This document shows, piece by piece, positions 15,713-24,529 of a stretch of DNA of 64,000 nt. Made by a program: the position numbers and the translations under genes. How positions within the stretch are numbered: the stretch's first letter is position 1; every line of letters starts with the position of its first letter. The notes under the pieces are model-generated. The model did no database searches. It was not told where the DNA came from and saw only the letters and a program-made list of their open reading frames with translations. This DNA comes from Marinobacter lipolyticus (GTDB lineage: Bacteria; Pseudomonadota; Gammaproteobacteria; Pseudomonadales; Oleiphilaceae), in contig NZ_QTKT01000006.1 of the NCBI RefSeq assembly GCF_018424605.1, forward strand, positions 1 to 64,000. Reading direction: 5' to 3'.

Positions 15713-17073
15713 TGGCTCGTGATCTTGCACTGTTGATTCCTGAAATTGCCGTACTGTTGACGGCTGTCGGTGCGCTGATCGCGGAAATGCTGCGTAGGCC
15801 GCAAATTGCGCTGCTGGTCGCAGTTAGCGGTCTGATCGTTGCCACGGGTCTGACCGTCAGTCTGATTGGTGAGGACACAACGGTGTTTGGTGGCAGTTTC
15901 CGGGTTGACGACCTCAGTGTGTGGGCCAAACTCATTCTGCTGCCGGCCACCATCCTCGCCATATTTTTGGCGAGAGTGGATGTGAGAGGCACCGTGCGAG
16001 AGGGCACGGTTTACAGCCTGCTTTGCTTTGCCACCATCGGCGCGCTCGTTCTGGCAGGCGCGGGTGATACGATGTTCCTTGTACTGGGTACATTATTAAC
16101 TGGCCTGGCCACCTTTGCCTTGGTTGCCTACCCGGATACCGACCCTGCCACAGAGGCCGCCATGAAGTTTTTCGTGTTCGCCTCGGTCACAGGTGCGATC
16201 ATGATTTTCGGCCTGAGTTACTGGTTCGGCGCTGCGGGATCCACGTTACTCGCGGATCTTCCTGGTATGGATACCATGCCAATGGCGGTTCTTCTTGGGT
16301 TCGTGGCGGTGGTTGTCGGTCTGGGTTACAAAGCCTCGCTGGTTCCATTCCATTTCTGGGCGCCAGATGCCTATGAGGGTGGGCCACTGTCAATAGCGGC
16401 CTACCTGTCAGTGGTGCCCAAGATCGGTGCTCTGTTCGCACTCGCTCAGGTGGTTCGCGATCTACCCCCGGAAAGTGGTTGGACCGCCATCATCGCCGGG
16501 CTGGCTGTTCTGACCATGACCTATGGTTATCTGGCCGCGCTGGTGCAGGATAACGTCGTTCGGCTGCTGGCCTATTCGTCGATTGCCCAATCCGGCTATT
16601 TCCTTCTGGGTATCCTGGCAGTCGGCGCCAGTGAACTTGCTCTGCCATCCATTATACTGTTTGCTGCCGCCTATGCGGCCATGAATCTGGGCGCTTTCGC
16701 CGTTGCCGCCAATATCGGACGGACTCTGAACGATTTTGACGGATTGGGTCGATCTCAACCGCTTATTGGCATCGCTATGGTGATCTTTTTGCTGTCGCTG
16801 GTTGGGATTCCCCCATTGGCGGGTTTTGTCGGCAAGTTCCTTTTGTTTGCCGCAGCCATCGACGTGCAGTACACCTGGGTGGCAGTGGTGGCGATCATCA
16901 ATAGCGTACTCTCGCTGGCTGTTTATCTGCGCCTCGTTGTGCCGATGTACAGGCAAGGGAATGTCGTGGTGGCTAGAACTGATATCTGGTTGAAAGCCGT
17001 ACTGATAATAGCGCTGACTGTCACACTCCTTTTGGGTGTATTTGCGCAAGTGTTTGTAGGGCCGTTTGCATGA
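15712..17073 (+). CDS. complex I antiporter-like subunit N (NuoN)-like
   Basis: Inner-membrane protein of 453 residues. NuoN features include GLGYKASLVPFHFWAPDAYEG (with the channel Lys), VVPKIGALFALAQVV (second Lys), LLAYSSIAQSGYFLLG and GFVGKFLLFAAAI. The Glu of the LGIELLSL motif of NuoN, one of the channel acids, is replaced: the site reads LGTLLTGL with L128 at the Glu position. The start at 15712 was chosen because the ATG overlaps the M stop (TGATG); longer versions would lie inside M. It ends the operon; the next gene is convergent. Confidence 0.9.
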   Translation: MARDLALLIPEIAVLLTAVGALIAEMLRRPQIALLVAVSGLIVATGLTVSLIGEDTTVFGGSFRVDDLSVWAKLILLPATILAIFLARVDVRGTVREGTVYSLLCFATIGALVLAGAGDTMFLVLGTLLTGLATFALVAYPDTDPATEAAMKFFVFASVTGAIMIFGLSYWFGAAGSTLLADLPGMDTMPMAVLLGFVAVVVGLGYKASLVPFHFWAPDAYEGGPLSIAAYLSVVPKIGALFALAQVVRDLPPESGWTAIIAGLAVLTMTYGYLAALVQDNVVRLLAYSSIAQSGYFLLGILAVGASELALPSIILFAAAYAAMNLGAFAVAANIGRTLNDFDGLGRSQPLIGIAMVIFLLSLVGIPPLAGFVGKFLLFAAAIDVQYTWVAVVAIINSVLSLAVYLRLVVPMYRQGNVVVARTDIWLKAVLIIALTVTLLLGVFAQVFVGPFA

Positions 17074-17090
17074 TGGCCGAAGCCCATTAT

Positions 17091-17594
17091 TTATTGCCGA
17101 GAGTAATCACCGCCCTGACGTCTGAGATCAAGCCAGCCTCTATAGAGCCAACGCAGACCAAAGAGCGAGACTGTTGGAACGATAATCCACTGCACTAGAG
17201 GCGCAATACCTGTGCCAATAAAGGGTAACAGGGGCATAGAATCATTGTAGCTCCAGCGCTGGCCTGCGCCTGTGGCCCATGCTTCAAAGACTATGGTTAT
17301 AAGCAGACCGGTAGCAAAATACGCTCCTAAAGCATGGCGGCGCCACCGCCCCTGTATCCAAAAGCCATCTTTAGTTGCCGCTGCGGCGACGCCATAGGCA
17401 AATAGTGCAATATTGGCATCGCCGATTGCCGCCCGCGTGCACAGCCAGACGACCGCACCATGGGACGCCTCCATCATCCCTGTAAAGAAAGGCACCTGGA
17501 TCATTTCCCAAAAAAAATGCAGCAAAAAGCTGACAGACCAGATTAAAAAAAACAGGAACCAGCCTCTACGTGATGGTCGACGTGAACAATGCAT
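17091..17594 (-). CDS. conserved-looking membrane protein, unknown function
   Basis: Inner-membrane protein of 167 residues with about five hydrophobic helices. Notable residues are HFFWEMIQVPFF in the first helix and FEAWATGAGQRWSY in the loop before the fourth. A similar H-W-E pattern occurs in several small bacterial membrane proteins without assigned role. It is convergent with the complex I-like operon, 17 bases from its end. No clear family can be named, and the ribosome binding site is weak. Confidence 0.6.
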   Translation of the reverse strand: MHCSRRPSRRGWFLFFLIWSVSFLLHFFWEMIQVPFFTGMMEASHGAVVWLCTRAAIGDANIALFAYGVAAAATKDGFWIQGRWRRHALGAYFATGLLITIVFEAWATGAGQRWSYNDSMPLLPFIGTGIAPLVQWIIVPTVSLFGLRWLYRGWLDLRRQGGDYSRQ

Positions 17595-17950
17595 AATCTA
17601 TCCAGCCAATCTAATAACTTCAGGCAGCCGAAGTTGAAATCGCAACCCTTCATCGCAGCGGCCTCCTGACCACCCGATAATTCGGAAATGGCCAGAACCG
17701 GTCCACCCAAAAACAACGGCAGCAGCAAGGAGATAACTCGTCGGTTCATTGCGGCCATCTCGATTTCATGCGCCAAATGGTCGGATTGCATGCTTGGCGC
17801 CCAGTATGCCTTTCAATAGTGAGCAATCATAGCACCTCTCCAAGATGGGCGCTGGGTGCGAAATAGCCTCTTTGATGCGTCGTCAGGTCTGACAGTCTGA
17901 CGGGTGGGGATGTCAGTACGAAAATCGGGAAAATGAAATTTAGCTGAAAA
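17595..17950. other. intergenic region without a convincing gene
   Basis: A short minus-strand frame starting near 17750 has a signal-like stretch (MNRRVISLLLPLFLGGP) but overlaps the membrane protein gene and ends in unstructured sequence; I do not call it. A small imperfect palindrome, 'tctgacagtctgacgg', lies at about 17887-17902. The rest shows nothing I can name. Confidence 0.4.
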
Positions 17951-17967
17951 TTCAGGTTCGTTTCAGT
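17951..17967 (+). promoter_or_regulatory. TTCAG-N6-TTCAG box upstream of the 18075 porin
   Basis: TTCAGGTTCGTTTCAGT has two perfect pentamers 11 bp apart, 108 bp before the porin start. CAAGCT lies ten bases beyond as a weak -10. It suggests that the porin is in the same regulon as the copper genes. Confidence 0.6.
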
Positions 17968-18074
17968 TGACCACTACAAGCTTTGTGCGTCAAGATTAAG
18001 TGCCGTTTAACTGGCACATCCACCTTGAGGCAATAAATCGTTGTCGATATGAAAATTAAAATAAGGAGTTTCAG

Positions 18075-19430
18075 GTGAGCAAAATCTTCAAATCAATAAG
18101 CGCTCCGCTGGCGATAGCTTTAGTAGCAACACCGGCGTTGGCCGCGGAGCCGGTCGGGCGTGCGTCACCGACCGTAGAAGACCTGAAGGTTGAAATAAAT
18201 CAACTGACGGCTGAAGTGGAAGAGCTCAAGAAAGGCGATTCCCCCTTCACGGTGAACGGTTATTACCGCCTGCAGGCGACCTCAGAAAGCCTAGATACGA
18301 CCGACGATAACAGTACTGCTTTTGTTGACCAGCGCCTGCGTGCAAAGATCACCGGCGACCTCAACGATAACGTGAGCCTGGTTTGGTACGGTGAGGTCGA
18401 TTCTCCCTGGGGTGAGAAGGGAAGCTGCCAGGGTGACGATTGCGGCAAACTCAGCGCCGACGGCGTTGGCGTTGAGACCAAAAATGCCTACGCTGAACTG
18501 AAGGTGCCGAACAGCGACTGGAAGGTGCGAGCGGGCATCCAGGGGTATGGCTTCGGCAAGTACGAGAGCTTTGTTACCAACGACGACATGAATGGCGTCT
18601 CCTTTGCGGGCAATGTTGGTATGGCCACGCTGACAGGTGGCTGGTTCAAGTGGGAAGAAAACGATAGAGATTCTGCGGACGACGTGGACTTCTACATGTT
18701 GAGTGCCGAACTTCATCCCAGCGAGGTTTTCCACTACGGCCTTACCGGAGCTCAGATCAGCAACAGCAGTCCGGATGCTCTGAATGGTACGGCGGCTCGA
18801 ACGGATGACAACTATTTCGGTGCCTACGCCGATTTTACCTATAACAAAATGGCCTATAGCGGCTCGGTACTTTACAAAAAGTCGTCCGGGCGTGACTCTG
18901 ACGCAACAGATGGCGACACGTACATGTTGAATCTGTATGCCCAGAGGCATTGGGGTAACGCAAGCCTCAAGATTCACGGCATCTACATTCCGGCTGATGA
19001 CAGCAGCAATGGTGCAGATCGCTTCGCGGCAAACCAGTCAGGCTGGGAGCTGAATAGCAGCAATCTGCAAATCTTCGGAACAGACTACTACTACAACAAT
19101 GGTTCCCAGGGGGCCAAGTCAGTTTATGACGCAGCTTACCAGGGATACGGTCTGATGGGGCTGATAGTCTCGGGTGATCAGGAGCTTTCCAACGACTACT
19201 ATCTGAAGTACGGCACCGGTTACTTCCGCGCTGCCGATGACGCGCCCGACAGCGCAGCTCAGGCCAACGGCTCAAGTCTTGGTACTGAAGTGGCTGCCCA
19301 GGTTGGGAAAAAGTTTGCTGGCTTGTATGACATCAGCCTCCGCGGCTCTTACGGTTTCATGGGGGACTTCTACGGAGATGACCCGGAGGATACCTATAAG
19401 GTCGTAGCTATGGTCAATATCAGTTACTGA
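18075..19430 (+). CDS. outer-membrane porin
   Basis: Beta-barrel porin of 451 residues. A signal peptide (1-23, ending ALAAEP) is followed by a short coiled coil (VEDLKVEINQLTAEVEELKKG), as in trimeric porins that anchor to peptidoglycan or trimerise at the N-terminus. Then come many amphipathic strands and an aromatic terminal strand (VAMVNISY). The GTG start is supported by AAGGAG at 18063-18068. Substrate is unknown. A TTCAG box lies upstream, so it may be produced under metal stress, perhaps to change outer-membrane permeability. Confidence 0.82.
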   Translation: MSKIFKSISAPLAIALVATPALAAEPVGRASPTVEDLKVEINQLTAEVEELKKGDSPFTVNGYYRLQATSESLDTTDDNSTAFVDQRLRAKITGDLNDNVSLVWYGEVDSPWGEKGSCQGDDCGKLSADGVGVETKNAYAELKVPNSDWKVRAGIQGYGFGKYESFVTNDDMNGVSFAGNVGMATLTGGWFKWEENDRDSADDVDFYMLSAELHPSEVFHYGLTGAQISNSSPDALNGTAARTDDNYFGAYADFTYNKMAYSGSVLYKKSSGRDSDATDGDTYMLNLYAQRHWGNASLKIHGIYIPADDSSNGADRFAANQSGWELNSSNLQIFGTDYYYNNGSQGAKSVYDAAYQGYGLMGLIVSGDQELSNDYYLKYGTGYFRAADDAPDSAAQANGSSLGTEVAAQVGKKFAGLYDISLRGSYGFMGDFYGDDPEDTYKVVAMVNISY

Positions 19431-19457
19431 TTAACGTGTAATCTCATGATCCGATAC

Positions 19458-19490
19458 AACGGCCGGGCCTTAGCTCGGCCGTTTGTCATT
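19458..19490 (+). terminator. probable terminator after the porin
   Basis: The stem AACGGCCG / CGGCCGTT with a 10-base loop is followed by a weak TGTCATT tail. It lies 28 bases after the porin stop. The short T run lowers confidence. Confidence 0.5.
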
Positions 19491-19599
19491 GAGCCGAACA
19501 TGAGGGTTGGCAACGATTTTAACGACATCCTCCAAATGGGAGGATGTCTCTAGCTGACCCACACAAAGGGGGCAGCTTTTTCTACTGGGCAATATCTTA

Positions 19600-20373
19600 C
19601 TAAAACCACCACCGGACGCCCGCCACGAAGCTGGAGGACTCGACGTCTTCCCCCTCGCGCTCACGAAGGTCCTCTGTGTTGCCCAGAAAGCGGGTGTAAG
19701 AAACACCCACGTAGGGCGCAAACTCCCTCGAAAAGTGGTATCTCAGACGGAGCCCCAGGCCCACATTATTGATGCCACTACCGACGCCCCACTCCTCAAC
19801 ATCGCTGAAGGCAACGAGCGTTTCGCCGCGGCCCTGCAAAATGAGCCTTTGGGTCAGCAGCCAGTCGTACTCGGCTTCAAGATCGTATGACACGTCACCG
19901 TCGTCGGTGACTCGGAGATTTGTGTCTACCTCAAACCAGTAGGGGGCAAGTCCCTGCAATCCAACAATGGCCGAATAGCGCTCCTTATTAGGGCTGGGGC
20001 CAAACGTTGTCTGGGCACCCAATCCTGTCTGTATATCCCAGAAGCGATCGAAGCGATAGCTGTACTGCACATCAAAATTTTCGATGTCGCCGCTGTCGCT
20101 GGATAGATCAGTCTCACCTTCCGTTTCGACCCAGAGCCGATTGCGATCTTTACCAATCCAGGCCTGGGCGTCCCACAGGGCCAATTCGTTGTCGCCGTCA
20201 CGCTGGTATTCCATCCGGTCAAACAGAACCTGGCCAAACACCTGGTTGTCGTGTATCGGCAGCGTCCAGTCCGGTTCGGCCTGAACGCCAGTACCGGCGG
20301 CGCCGGCTCCCGAGGCAAGCGTTAAGGCTGAGGCACCCACAACCCACTTGATGCGATTCATCATAATGTTCAT
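19600..20373 (-). CDS. copB: second outer-membrane copper resistance protein CopB
   Basis: CopB-family outer-membrane barrel of 257 residues (254 if it starts at the ATG at 20364, which is better spaced from GGGGA). A signal peptide ends near GAGAAG. Family landmarks are VFGQVLFDRMEYQ, ELALWDAQAWIG, IVGLQGLAPYWFEVDTNL and the terminal GVRWWF. It has the same architecture as the copy at 4880-5629 but is clearly diverged, so the two are not a recent duplication. It follows the second copA by 11 bases in one operon. Expected role: copper sequestration or export across the outer membrane together with CopA. Confidence 0.9.
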   Translation of the reverse strand: MNIMMNRIKWVVGASALTLASGAGAAGTGVQAEPDWTLPIHDNQVFGQVLFDRMEYQRDGDNELALWDAQAWIGKDRNRLWVETEGETDLSSDSGDIENFDVQYSYRFDRFWDIQTGLGAQTTFGPSPNKERYSAIVGLQGLAPYWFEVDTNLRVTDDGDVSYDLEAEYDWLLTQRLILQGRGETLVAFSDVEEWGVGSGINNVGLGLRLRYHFSREFAPYVGVSYTRFLGNTEDLREREGEDVESSSFVAGVRWWF

Positions 20374-20384
20374 CCCCTATCCCG

Positions 20385-22250
20385 TTAAACGACCGACACG
20401 ACACGAAACATGCCTGCGTCCATGTGGTACAGAAGGTGGCAATGGAAAGCCCAGTCACCCGGTGCATCCGCTGTGATCAGCGCGGATACACGCTCGCCGG
20501 GTTTGACGGAAATCGTGTGTTTGCGTGGACGATATTCACCTGCACCGGTTTCCAGTTCCATCCACATGCCATGCAGGTGAATGGGGTGATCCATCATCGA
20601 GTCGTTGACGAGGATCAATCGCAGGCGCTCGCCATGGTAGAACTTGACCGGGCCATCGACTTCAGAGAACTTTTTGCCGTCGAACGACCACATGTAACGT
20701 TCCATATTGCCGGTAAGGTGCAGTTCCACCTCGCGTTCGGCCGGGCGCTTGTCGGGCCAGCCCTCAATGCTCTGCAACTGGGAATAAGTCAGCACCCGAT
20801 GGTTGGCTGTTTCAAAGCCTACACCAGGGTCATCCAGACGCGATTGCGGGCTGGAAGCCACCATGGCCGCCCCGGGACCGTGATTATCAGGGCCATGGGA
20901 TATCGGCCGACCCGCCGTCGGGACCTCATTCATCGTTGCTTTGTCCGAGCTCATCTTGTTCATTCCCGAGTCGGCGCCATTCATCATCATTTGGCCATGG
21001 GCTTTGTCGTTGCTGCCTGACATCATTTCCATCTTGCCACCCATGTCCATGCCGCTGTCCATGTTCATATCGCCGTCCTTGCCCATGGCGCCCATGCTCA
21101 TCGCGCCCATGCCCATGGCGGCCATACCGCGCTCGGTTCGCGGATACATGGGCGGTACTGGCGCCTCCATTCCCTTGCGGGTGGCTAACGTTCCGCGCAC
21201 ATACCCCGACCGATCCTGTGACTGGGCAAACACGGTGTGGGCCGTACCGGTTGGCTGTACGATCACGTCGTAGGTTTCCGCCACGCCAATACGGAATTCA
21301 TCCGTTTCAACGGGCTGCACTGGCTGGCCGTCAGCGGAAATAACCGTCATCGGGAGTCCCGGGATACGGACATCAAAGAAGGTCATCGCCGAGGCATTGA
21401 TGAATCTCAGGCGAATTTTCTCGCCGGGACGGAACAGCCCGGTCCAATTGCTGGCGGAAGGCGATCCGTTCATCAGATAGGTATATTCAGAACCGGTTAC
21501 ATCCAGGATATCCCGGGGGCTCATTCGCATTTTGCCCCACATGCCGGCTTTGTTCCACGCAGCATCCCAGCCCATGGTTTCAACATCCTTGAAGAAGTCG
21601 CCAACGGTGCGCTGGTTGTAGTTATAGTAGCCTTCTGCCACTTTAAGCTTGCGGAATACGTCCTCGGGAGAGTCAAAGGTCCAGTCGGAGAGGACCACAA
21701 CGTATTCGCGATCATAGGCCACCGATTCCGGCTCGGCAGGATCAATGATAATCGGCCCATAGTGGCCTAGCTGTTCCTGAAGGCCTGTGTGGCTATGGTA
21801 CCAGTAGGTGCCGTGTTGCTCGACCGGGAAACGGTACTCAAAAGTTTCGCCGGGCATGATGCCGGGAAAGCTGACGCCAGGAACTCCGTCCATCTGAAAC
21901 GGCAGAATCAGACCGTGCCAGTGAATGGACGTTGCCTCCGGTAGCGTATTGGTGACACGCAAGATTGCCTCGCGCCCCTGTTTGAGGCGCACGAGGGGTG
22001 CCGGCAGCGTGCCGTTAATGGTGATGGGCTGTTCCGAGACTCTGCCCCCTATCTTGAGAGGCGTTCTCGCGACGGTCAGGTCGTAGATGTCAGCACCATT
22101 ACGCACAGTGTGAAAGGCATTCGTGTTGTCCAGTTGTCCTCTAGCATAGGCAGGTAACAAGCTGTCGAAACCGGCAAGAAGTCCCATTGTGGCAGCTCCT
22201 TGGATGAGGCGGCGCCTGGACACACCTGTACAGAAATGTCTATCGCTCAT
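20385..22250 (-). CDS. copA: second multicopper oxidase CopA (Tat-exported)
   Basis: Periplasmic CopA-type multicopper oxidase of 621 residues. The N-terminus has a twin-arginine signal (SRRRLIQGAA, R12-R14), so it is exported folded with copper already loaded. Copper motifs are HWHG (110-113), HSH in WYHSHTG, HPIHLHGMW and HCHLLYHMDAGMF. The Met-rich insert (MGAMSMGAMGKDGDMNM and onward) has a different repeat unit from the first CopA. It heads an operon with copB. A TTCAG box on the minus strand about 72 bases upstream and the divergent second two-component system suggest local control. Confidence 0.94.
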   Translation of the reverse strand: MSDRHFCTGVSRRRLIQGAATMGLLAGFDSLLPAYARGQLDNTNAFHTVRNGADIYDLTVARTPLKIGGRVSEQPITINGTLPAPLVRLKQGREAILRVTNTLPEATSIHWHGLILPFQMDGVPGVSFPGIMPGETFEYRFPVEQHGTYWYHSHTGLQEQLGHYGPIIIDPAEPESVAYDREYVVVLSDWTFDSPEDVFRKLKVAEGYYNYNQRTVGDFFKDVETMGWDAAWNKAGMWGKMRMSPRDILDVTGSEYTYLMNGSPSASNWTGLFRPGEKIRLRFINASAMTFFDVRIPGLPMTVISADGQPVQPVETDEFRIGVAETYDVIVQPTGTAHTVFAQSQDRSGYVRGTLATRKGMEAPVPPMYPRTERGMAAMGMGAMSMGAMGKDGDMNMDSGMDMGGKMEMMSGSNDKAHGQMMMNGADSGMNKMSSDKATMNEVPTAGRPISHGPDNHGPGAAMVASSPQSRLDDPGVGFETANHRVLTYSQLQSIEGWPDKRPAEREVELHLTGNMERYMWSFDGKKFSEVDGPVKFYHGERLRLILVNDSMMDHPIHLHGMWMELETGAGEYRPRKHTISVKPGERVSALITADAPGDWAFHCHLLYHMDAGMFRVVSVV

Positions 22251-22321
22251 AGGTTGCTCCTAAAGCCATGTATATATAGCATCTCGCGTTTGTAGCTCGA
22301 GCATTAATGTTACCCGGTGTA

Positions 22322-22338
22322 ACTGAAATCAAACTGAA
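22322..22338 (-). promoter_or_regulatory. TTCAG-N6-TTCAG box upstream of the second copA
   Basis: On the minus strand it reads TTCAGTTTGATTTCAG, two perfect pentamers 11 bp apart, pointing toward copA at 22250. TAACAT lies ten bases after the second pentamer as a good -10 candidate. Confidence 0.65.
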
Positions 22339-22457
22339 AAGTCGACCGGTAACCCCCCATTTTTAACGGGTTGCTGTTTTTCTGGGGAGTTGCCGTTACT
22401 GGTACAATCCATGGCAGACTGGCGAAACTTTCCCACCTCGAAAAACGGCGCTTACAA

Positions 22458-23129
22458 ATGAAAATTCTGATTGTCGAAGACAATGCGGTACTTGCCAAAA
22501 AAATATCGGACTGGCTTGCGCAGGCGCACTACACAGTCGATGTCGCCAAAACCGGCAAAGAAGCAGACTCGTTGATTGAAACAAGCTCCTACCAGGCCGT
22601 TATTCTCGATATCGGACTGCCCGATGAAAATGGACTGTCTTTAATGCAAAGATGGAGAAAAAACGGGAAAAAAGAGGCCATCCTTATTCTGACCGCACGC
22701 TCCAACTGGACTGAGAGAGTAGAAGGGTTGAACGCGGGTGCCGACGATTACCTTCCCAAACCGTTTGAGTTTGATGAACTGAAAGCCCGGCTCAATGCAA
22801 TTATCCGAAGGAAGGATGGCAGAACAACAGATCAAATCAGTGTCGACGGATTTCGTCTCAACGCCAGCTACCGAACGCTGACCACGCCCGACCAGAAAGA
22901 GTTCAGACTGACAGCCACTGAATTCCGCCTTTTGCAGTGTTTCCTGCGTTCACCAGACAGGGTATTTTCACAGGATGAACTGGTTGAAACCCTCTACAAC
23001 ATTGAAAGATGTCCCACCAGGAATGTTGTTCAGGTCTATATAGCCAGGCTCAGAAAAATAATAGGGGGCAATAAAATCAAGACTTTGCGTGGCCAGGGCT
23101 ACTTCTTCGAAAAAGATCCTACTGGCTGA
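22458..23129 (+). CDS. OmpR-family response regulator (second system)
   Basis: Response regulator of 223 residues. The receiver has E7-D8-N9, phospho-acceptor D51 in VILDIGLPDENG, LTARSNW and LPKPF. The C-terminal winged helix contains NVVQVYIARLRKII and LRGQGYFF. The start at 22458 was chosen because translation from it begins with the standard receiver strand MKILIVED; the frame is open further upstream but the sequence there is promoter DNA. It is transcribed divergently from copA-copB and followed by its kinase, 25 bases apart. It resembles the regulator at 1620-2285 in both domains, so cross-recognition of the TTCAG boxes is plausible. Confidence 0.9.
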   Translation: MKILIVEDNAVLAKKISDWLAQAHYTVDVAKTGKEADSLIETSSYQAVILDIGLPDENGLSLMQRWRKNGKKEAILILTARSNWTERVEGLNAGADDYLPKPFEFDELKARLNAIIRRKDGRTTDQISVDGFRLNASYRTLTTPDQKEFRLTATEFRLLQCFLRSPDRVFSQDELVETLYNIERCPTRNVVQVYIARLRKIIGGNKIKTLRGQGYFFEKDPTG

Positions 23130-23154
23130 ACGCCCGAACGAACCAGGTCAACAT

Positions 23155-24477
23155 ATGCCAGCTCCAAAGAGTATCCGAAGAACAGCCATTCAGTATGGGG
23201 CTGTTTTCAGCCTCGTCTATTTCACCCTGATATTCTTTTCACATGCCTACGTGATAAAACAACTATCGGACGAGTCCAGGAAACAACACCTGAGTAAAGA
23301 GCTGGAAAACTTTCAGGCAATCATTGAAGCCGAGTCCCCGACAACTGACGACCTCAGGAACATGATCCATCAGTTTGAAATGCTTCTGGGGCATGCCATC
23401 ATCATCGAAACGGCAGGCGGGAGCGTCCTGACGAGCAACAACTTTGACCTGAGCCAAATGCAGGGCGTTGTGGATAAGCCCGAGGGTTTTATTCACATAG
23501 CGCAGGGCGCGAACACGCTTTTTGGGCTTAGACGTACGTTCACTGCTACTGGAAAGCTGGCCTCAATCACCGTTCTTGAAACCGAGGGGGCGCTCTCTGA
23601 ACGACCGCTGAAGGCCCACCTGACATTGCTCGGTGCCTCGGCCGTTCTTCTGGCGATACTGCTGGCACTGATTGGAACCACCACACATCTGACGTTAAAG
23701 CCCATCAGTAAGATAAAAGAGGATCTAAGACGGCTCCAATCCGGGAAACAAAGTCGTCTGAACCCTCACGTGCCGGAAGAGTTTCGTCCGCTGATCCGGC
23801 AGCTCAATGATTTGCTCGAGCTGTCAAACCGGCGGCTGGACCGCCACCGCCGCCTGAATTCCGATCTCTCTCACCTGGTCAAAACCTCTATTTCTGCCAA
23901 TCTTGCCATTTTGTCGGATATCGATACCTTGCCTCCGTCCCGGGAGGATGTTGTGTTTATGGCCTCTAACTTGCGGGAGCTTGACAAATCCCTGAAATAC
24001 CGGATGAGCAAAGCAGACATATCAGGCAGACAGATGGGACGGACGTGCATGCCGGTTGAAATCACGGCAAGTGTCATCACCGTTATGGAAAAAATCTTCC
24101 CTGACACGGTTTTTCGCCTCCACACCAACTTACCTGAAAACTTCAGCTGGCCAATGGAGCGACAGGATCTTTCAGAGCTACTTGGCAATTTACTCGAAAA
24201 TGGCGGGAAGTGGTGCCAGACAACCGTCGACGTTACAATCGCCCGCACGTCATCAGGACTCTCCATAGAAGTAGCGGACGATGGCCCCGGAATTTCTCCC
24301 GAGGCGGCAGCCACTGTCATGAACAGGGGTACCAGGCTGGATGAAACGGTCGCCGGTTTTGGGCTCGGATTGTCCATCGTGTCCGAGATTGTCGAAGACA
24401 ACCTCGGACAGATGAACATGGGTACCTCAAAAAACGGAGGAGCCAGCATTGTCATTCTACTGCCACTTCCGGATTAG
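23155..24477 (+). CDS. sensor histidine kinase (second system)
   Basis: Inner-membrane sensor kinase of 440 residues: helix 1 (about 12-31), periplasmic region (about 33-155), helix 2 (about 156-176), HAMP-like linker, His box DLSHLVKTSIS with H240, N box ENGGKW and ATP-lid motifs DDGPG and GFGLGL. The His box has Ser where most kinases have Pro (VKTP), a mild deviation. The ATG at 23155 follows AGGTC; earlier in-frame codons overlap the regulator. The partner regulator lies 25 bases upstream. The periplasmic region has no recognisable metal motif, so the signal is inferred from the neighbouring copper genes. Confidence 0.88.
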   Translation: MPAPKSIRRTAIQYGAVFSLVYFTLIFFSHAYVIKQLSDESRKQHLSKELENFQAIIEAESPTTDDLRNMIHQFEMLLGHAIIIETAGGSVLTSNNFDLSQMQGVVDKPEGFIHIAQGANTLFGLRRTFTATGKLASITVLETEGALSERPLKAHLTLLGASAVLLAILLALIGTTTHLTLKPISKIKEDLRRLQSGKQSRLNPHVPEEFRPLIRQLNDLLELSNRRLDRHRRLNSDLSHLVKTSISANLAILSDIDTLPPSREDVVFMASNLRELDKSLKYRMSKADISGRQMGRTCMPVEITASVITVMEKIFPDTVFRLHTNLPENFSWPMERQDLSELLGNLLENGGKWCQTTVDVTIARTSSGLSIEVADDGPGISPEAAATVMNRGTRLDETVAGFGLGLSIVSEIVEDNLGQMNMGTSKNGGASIVILLPLPD

Positions 24478-24529
24478 AAAACCTCCAGAAAGGCAACCGT
24501 CGATGACGCAGCGCGGCTTCTCCCATTTT

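Noticed and set aside
8422..17073. Ordinary NADH:quinone oxidoreductase (complex I)
   Set aside because: C, E, F, G and I are missing, the N2 cysteines and quinone-loop histidines are lost, and a metal-binding segment replaces C.
12021..17073. Mrp-type Na+/H+ antiporter operon
   Set aside because: A, B, D, H and J homologues precede K-L-M-N, and MrpE, MrpF and MrpG are absent.
17543..17791. Small exported protein on the minus strand
   Set aside because: A signal-like start is present, but it overlaps the next gene by 52 bases and its end lacks protein-like pattern.
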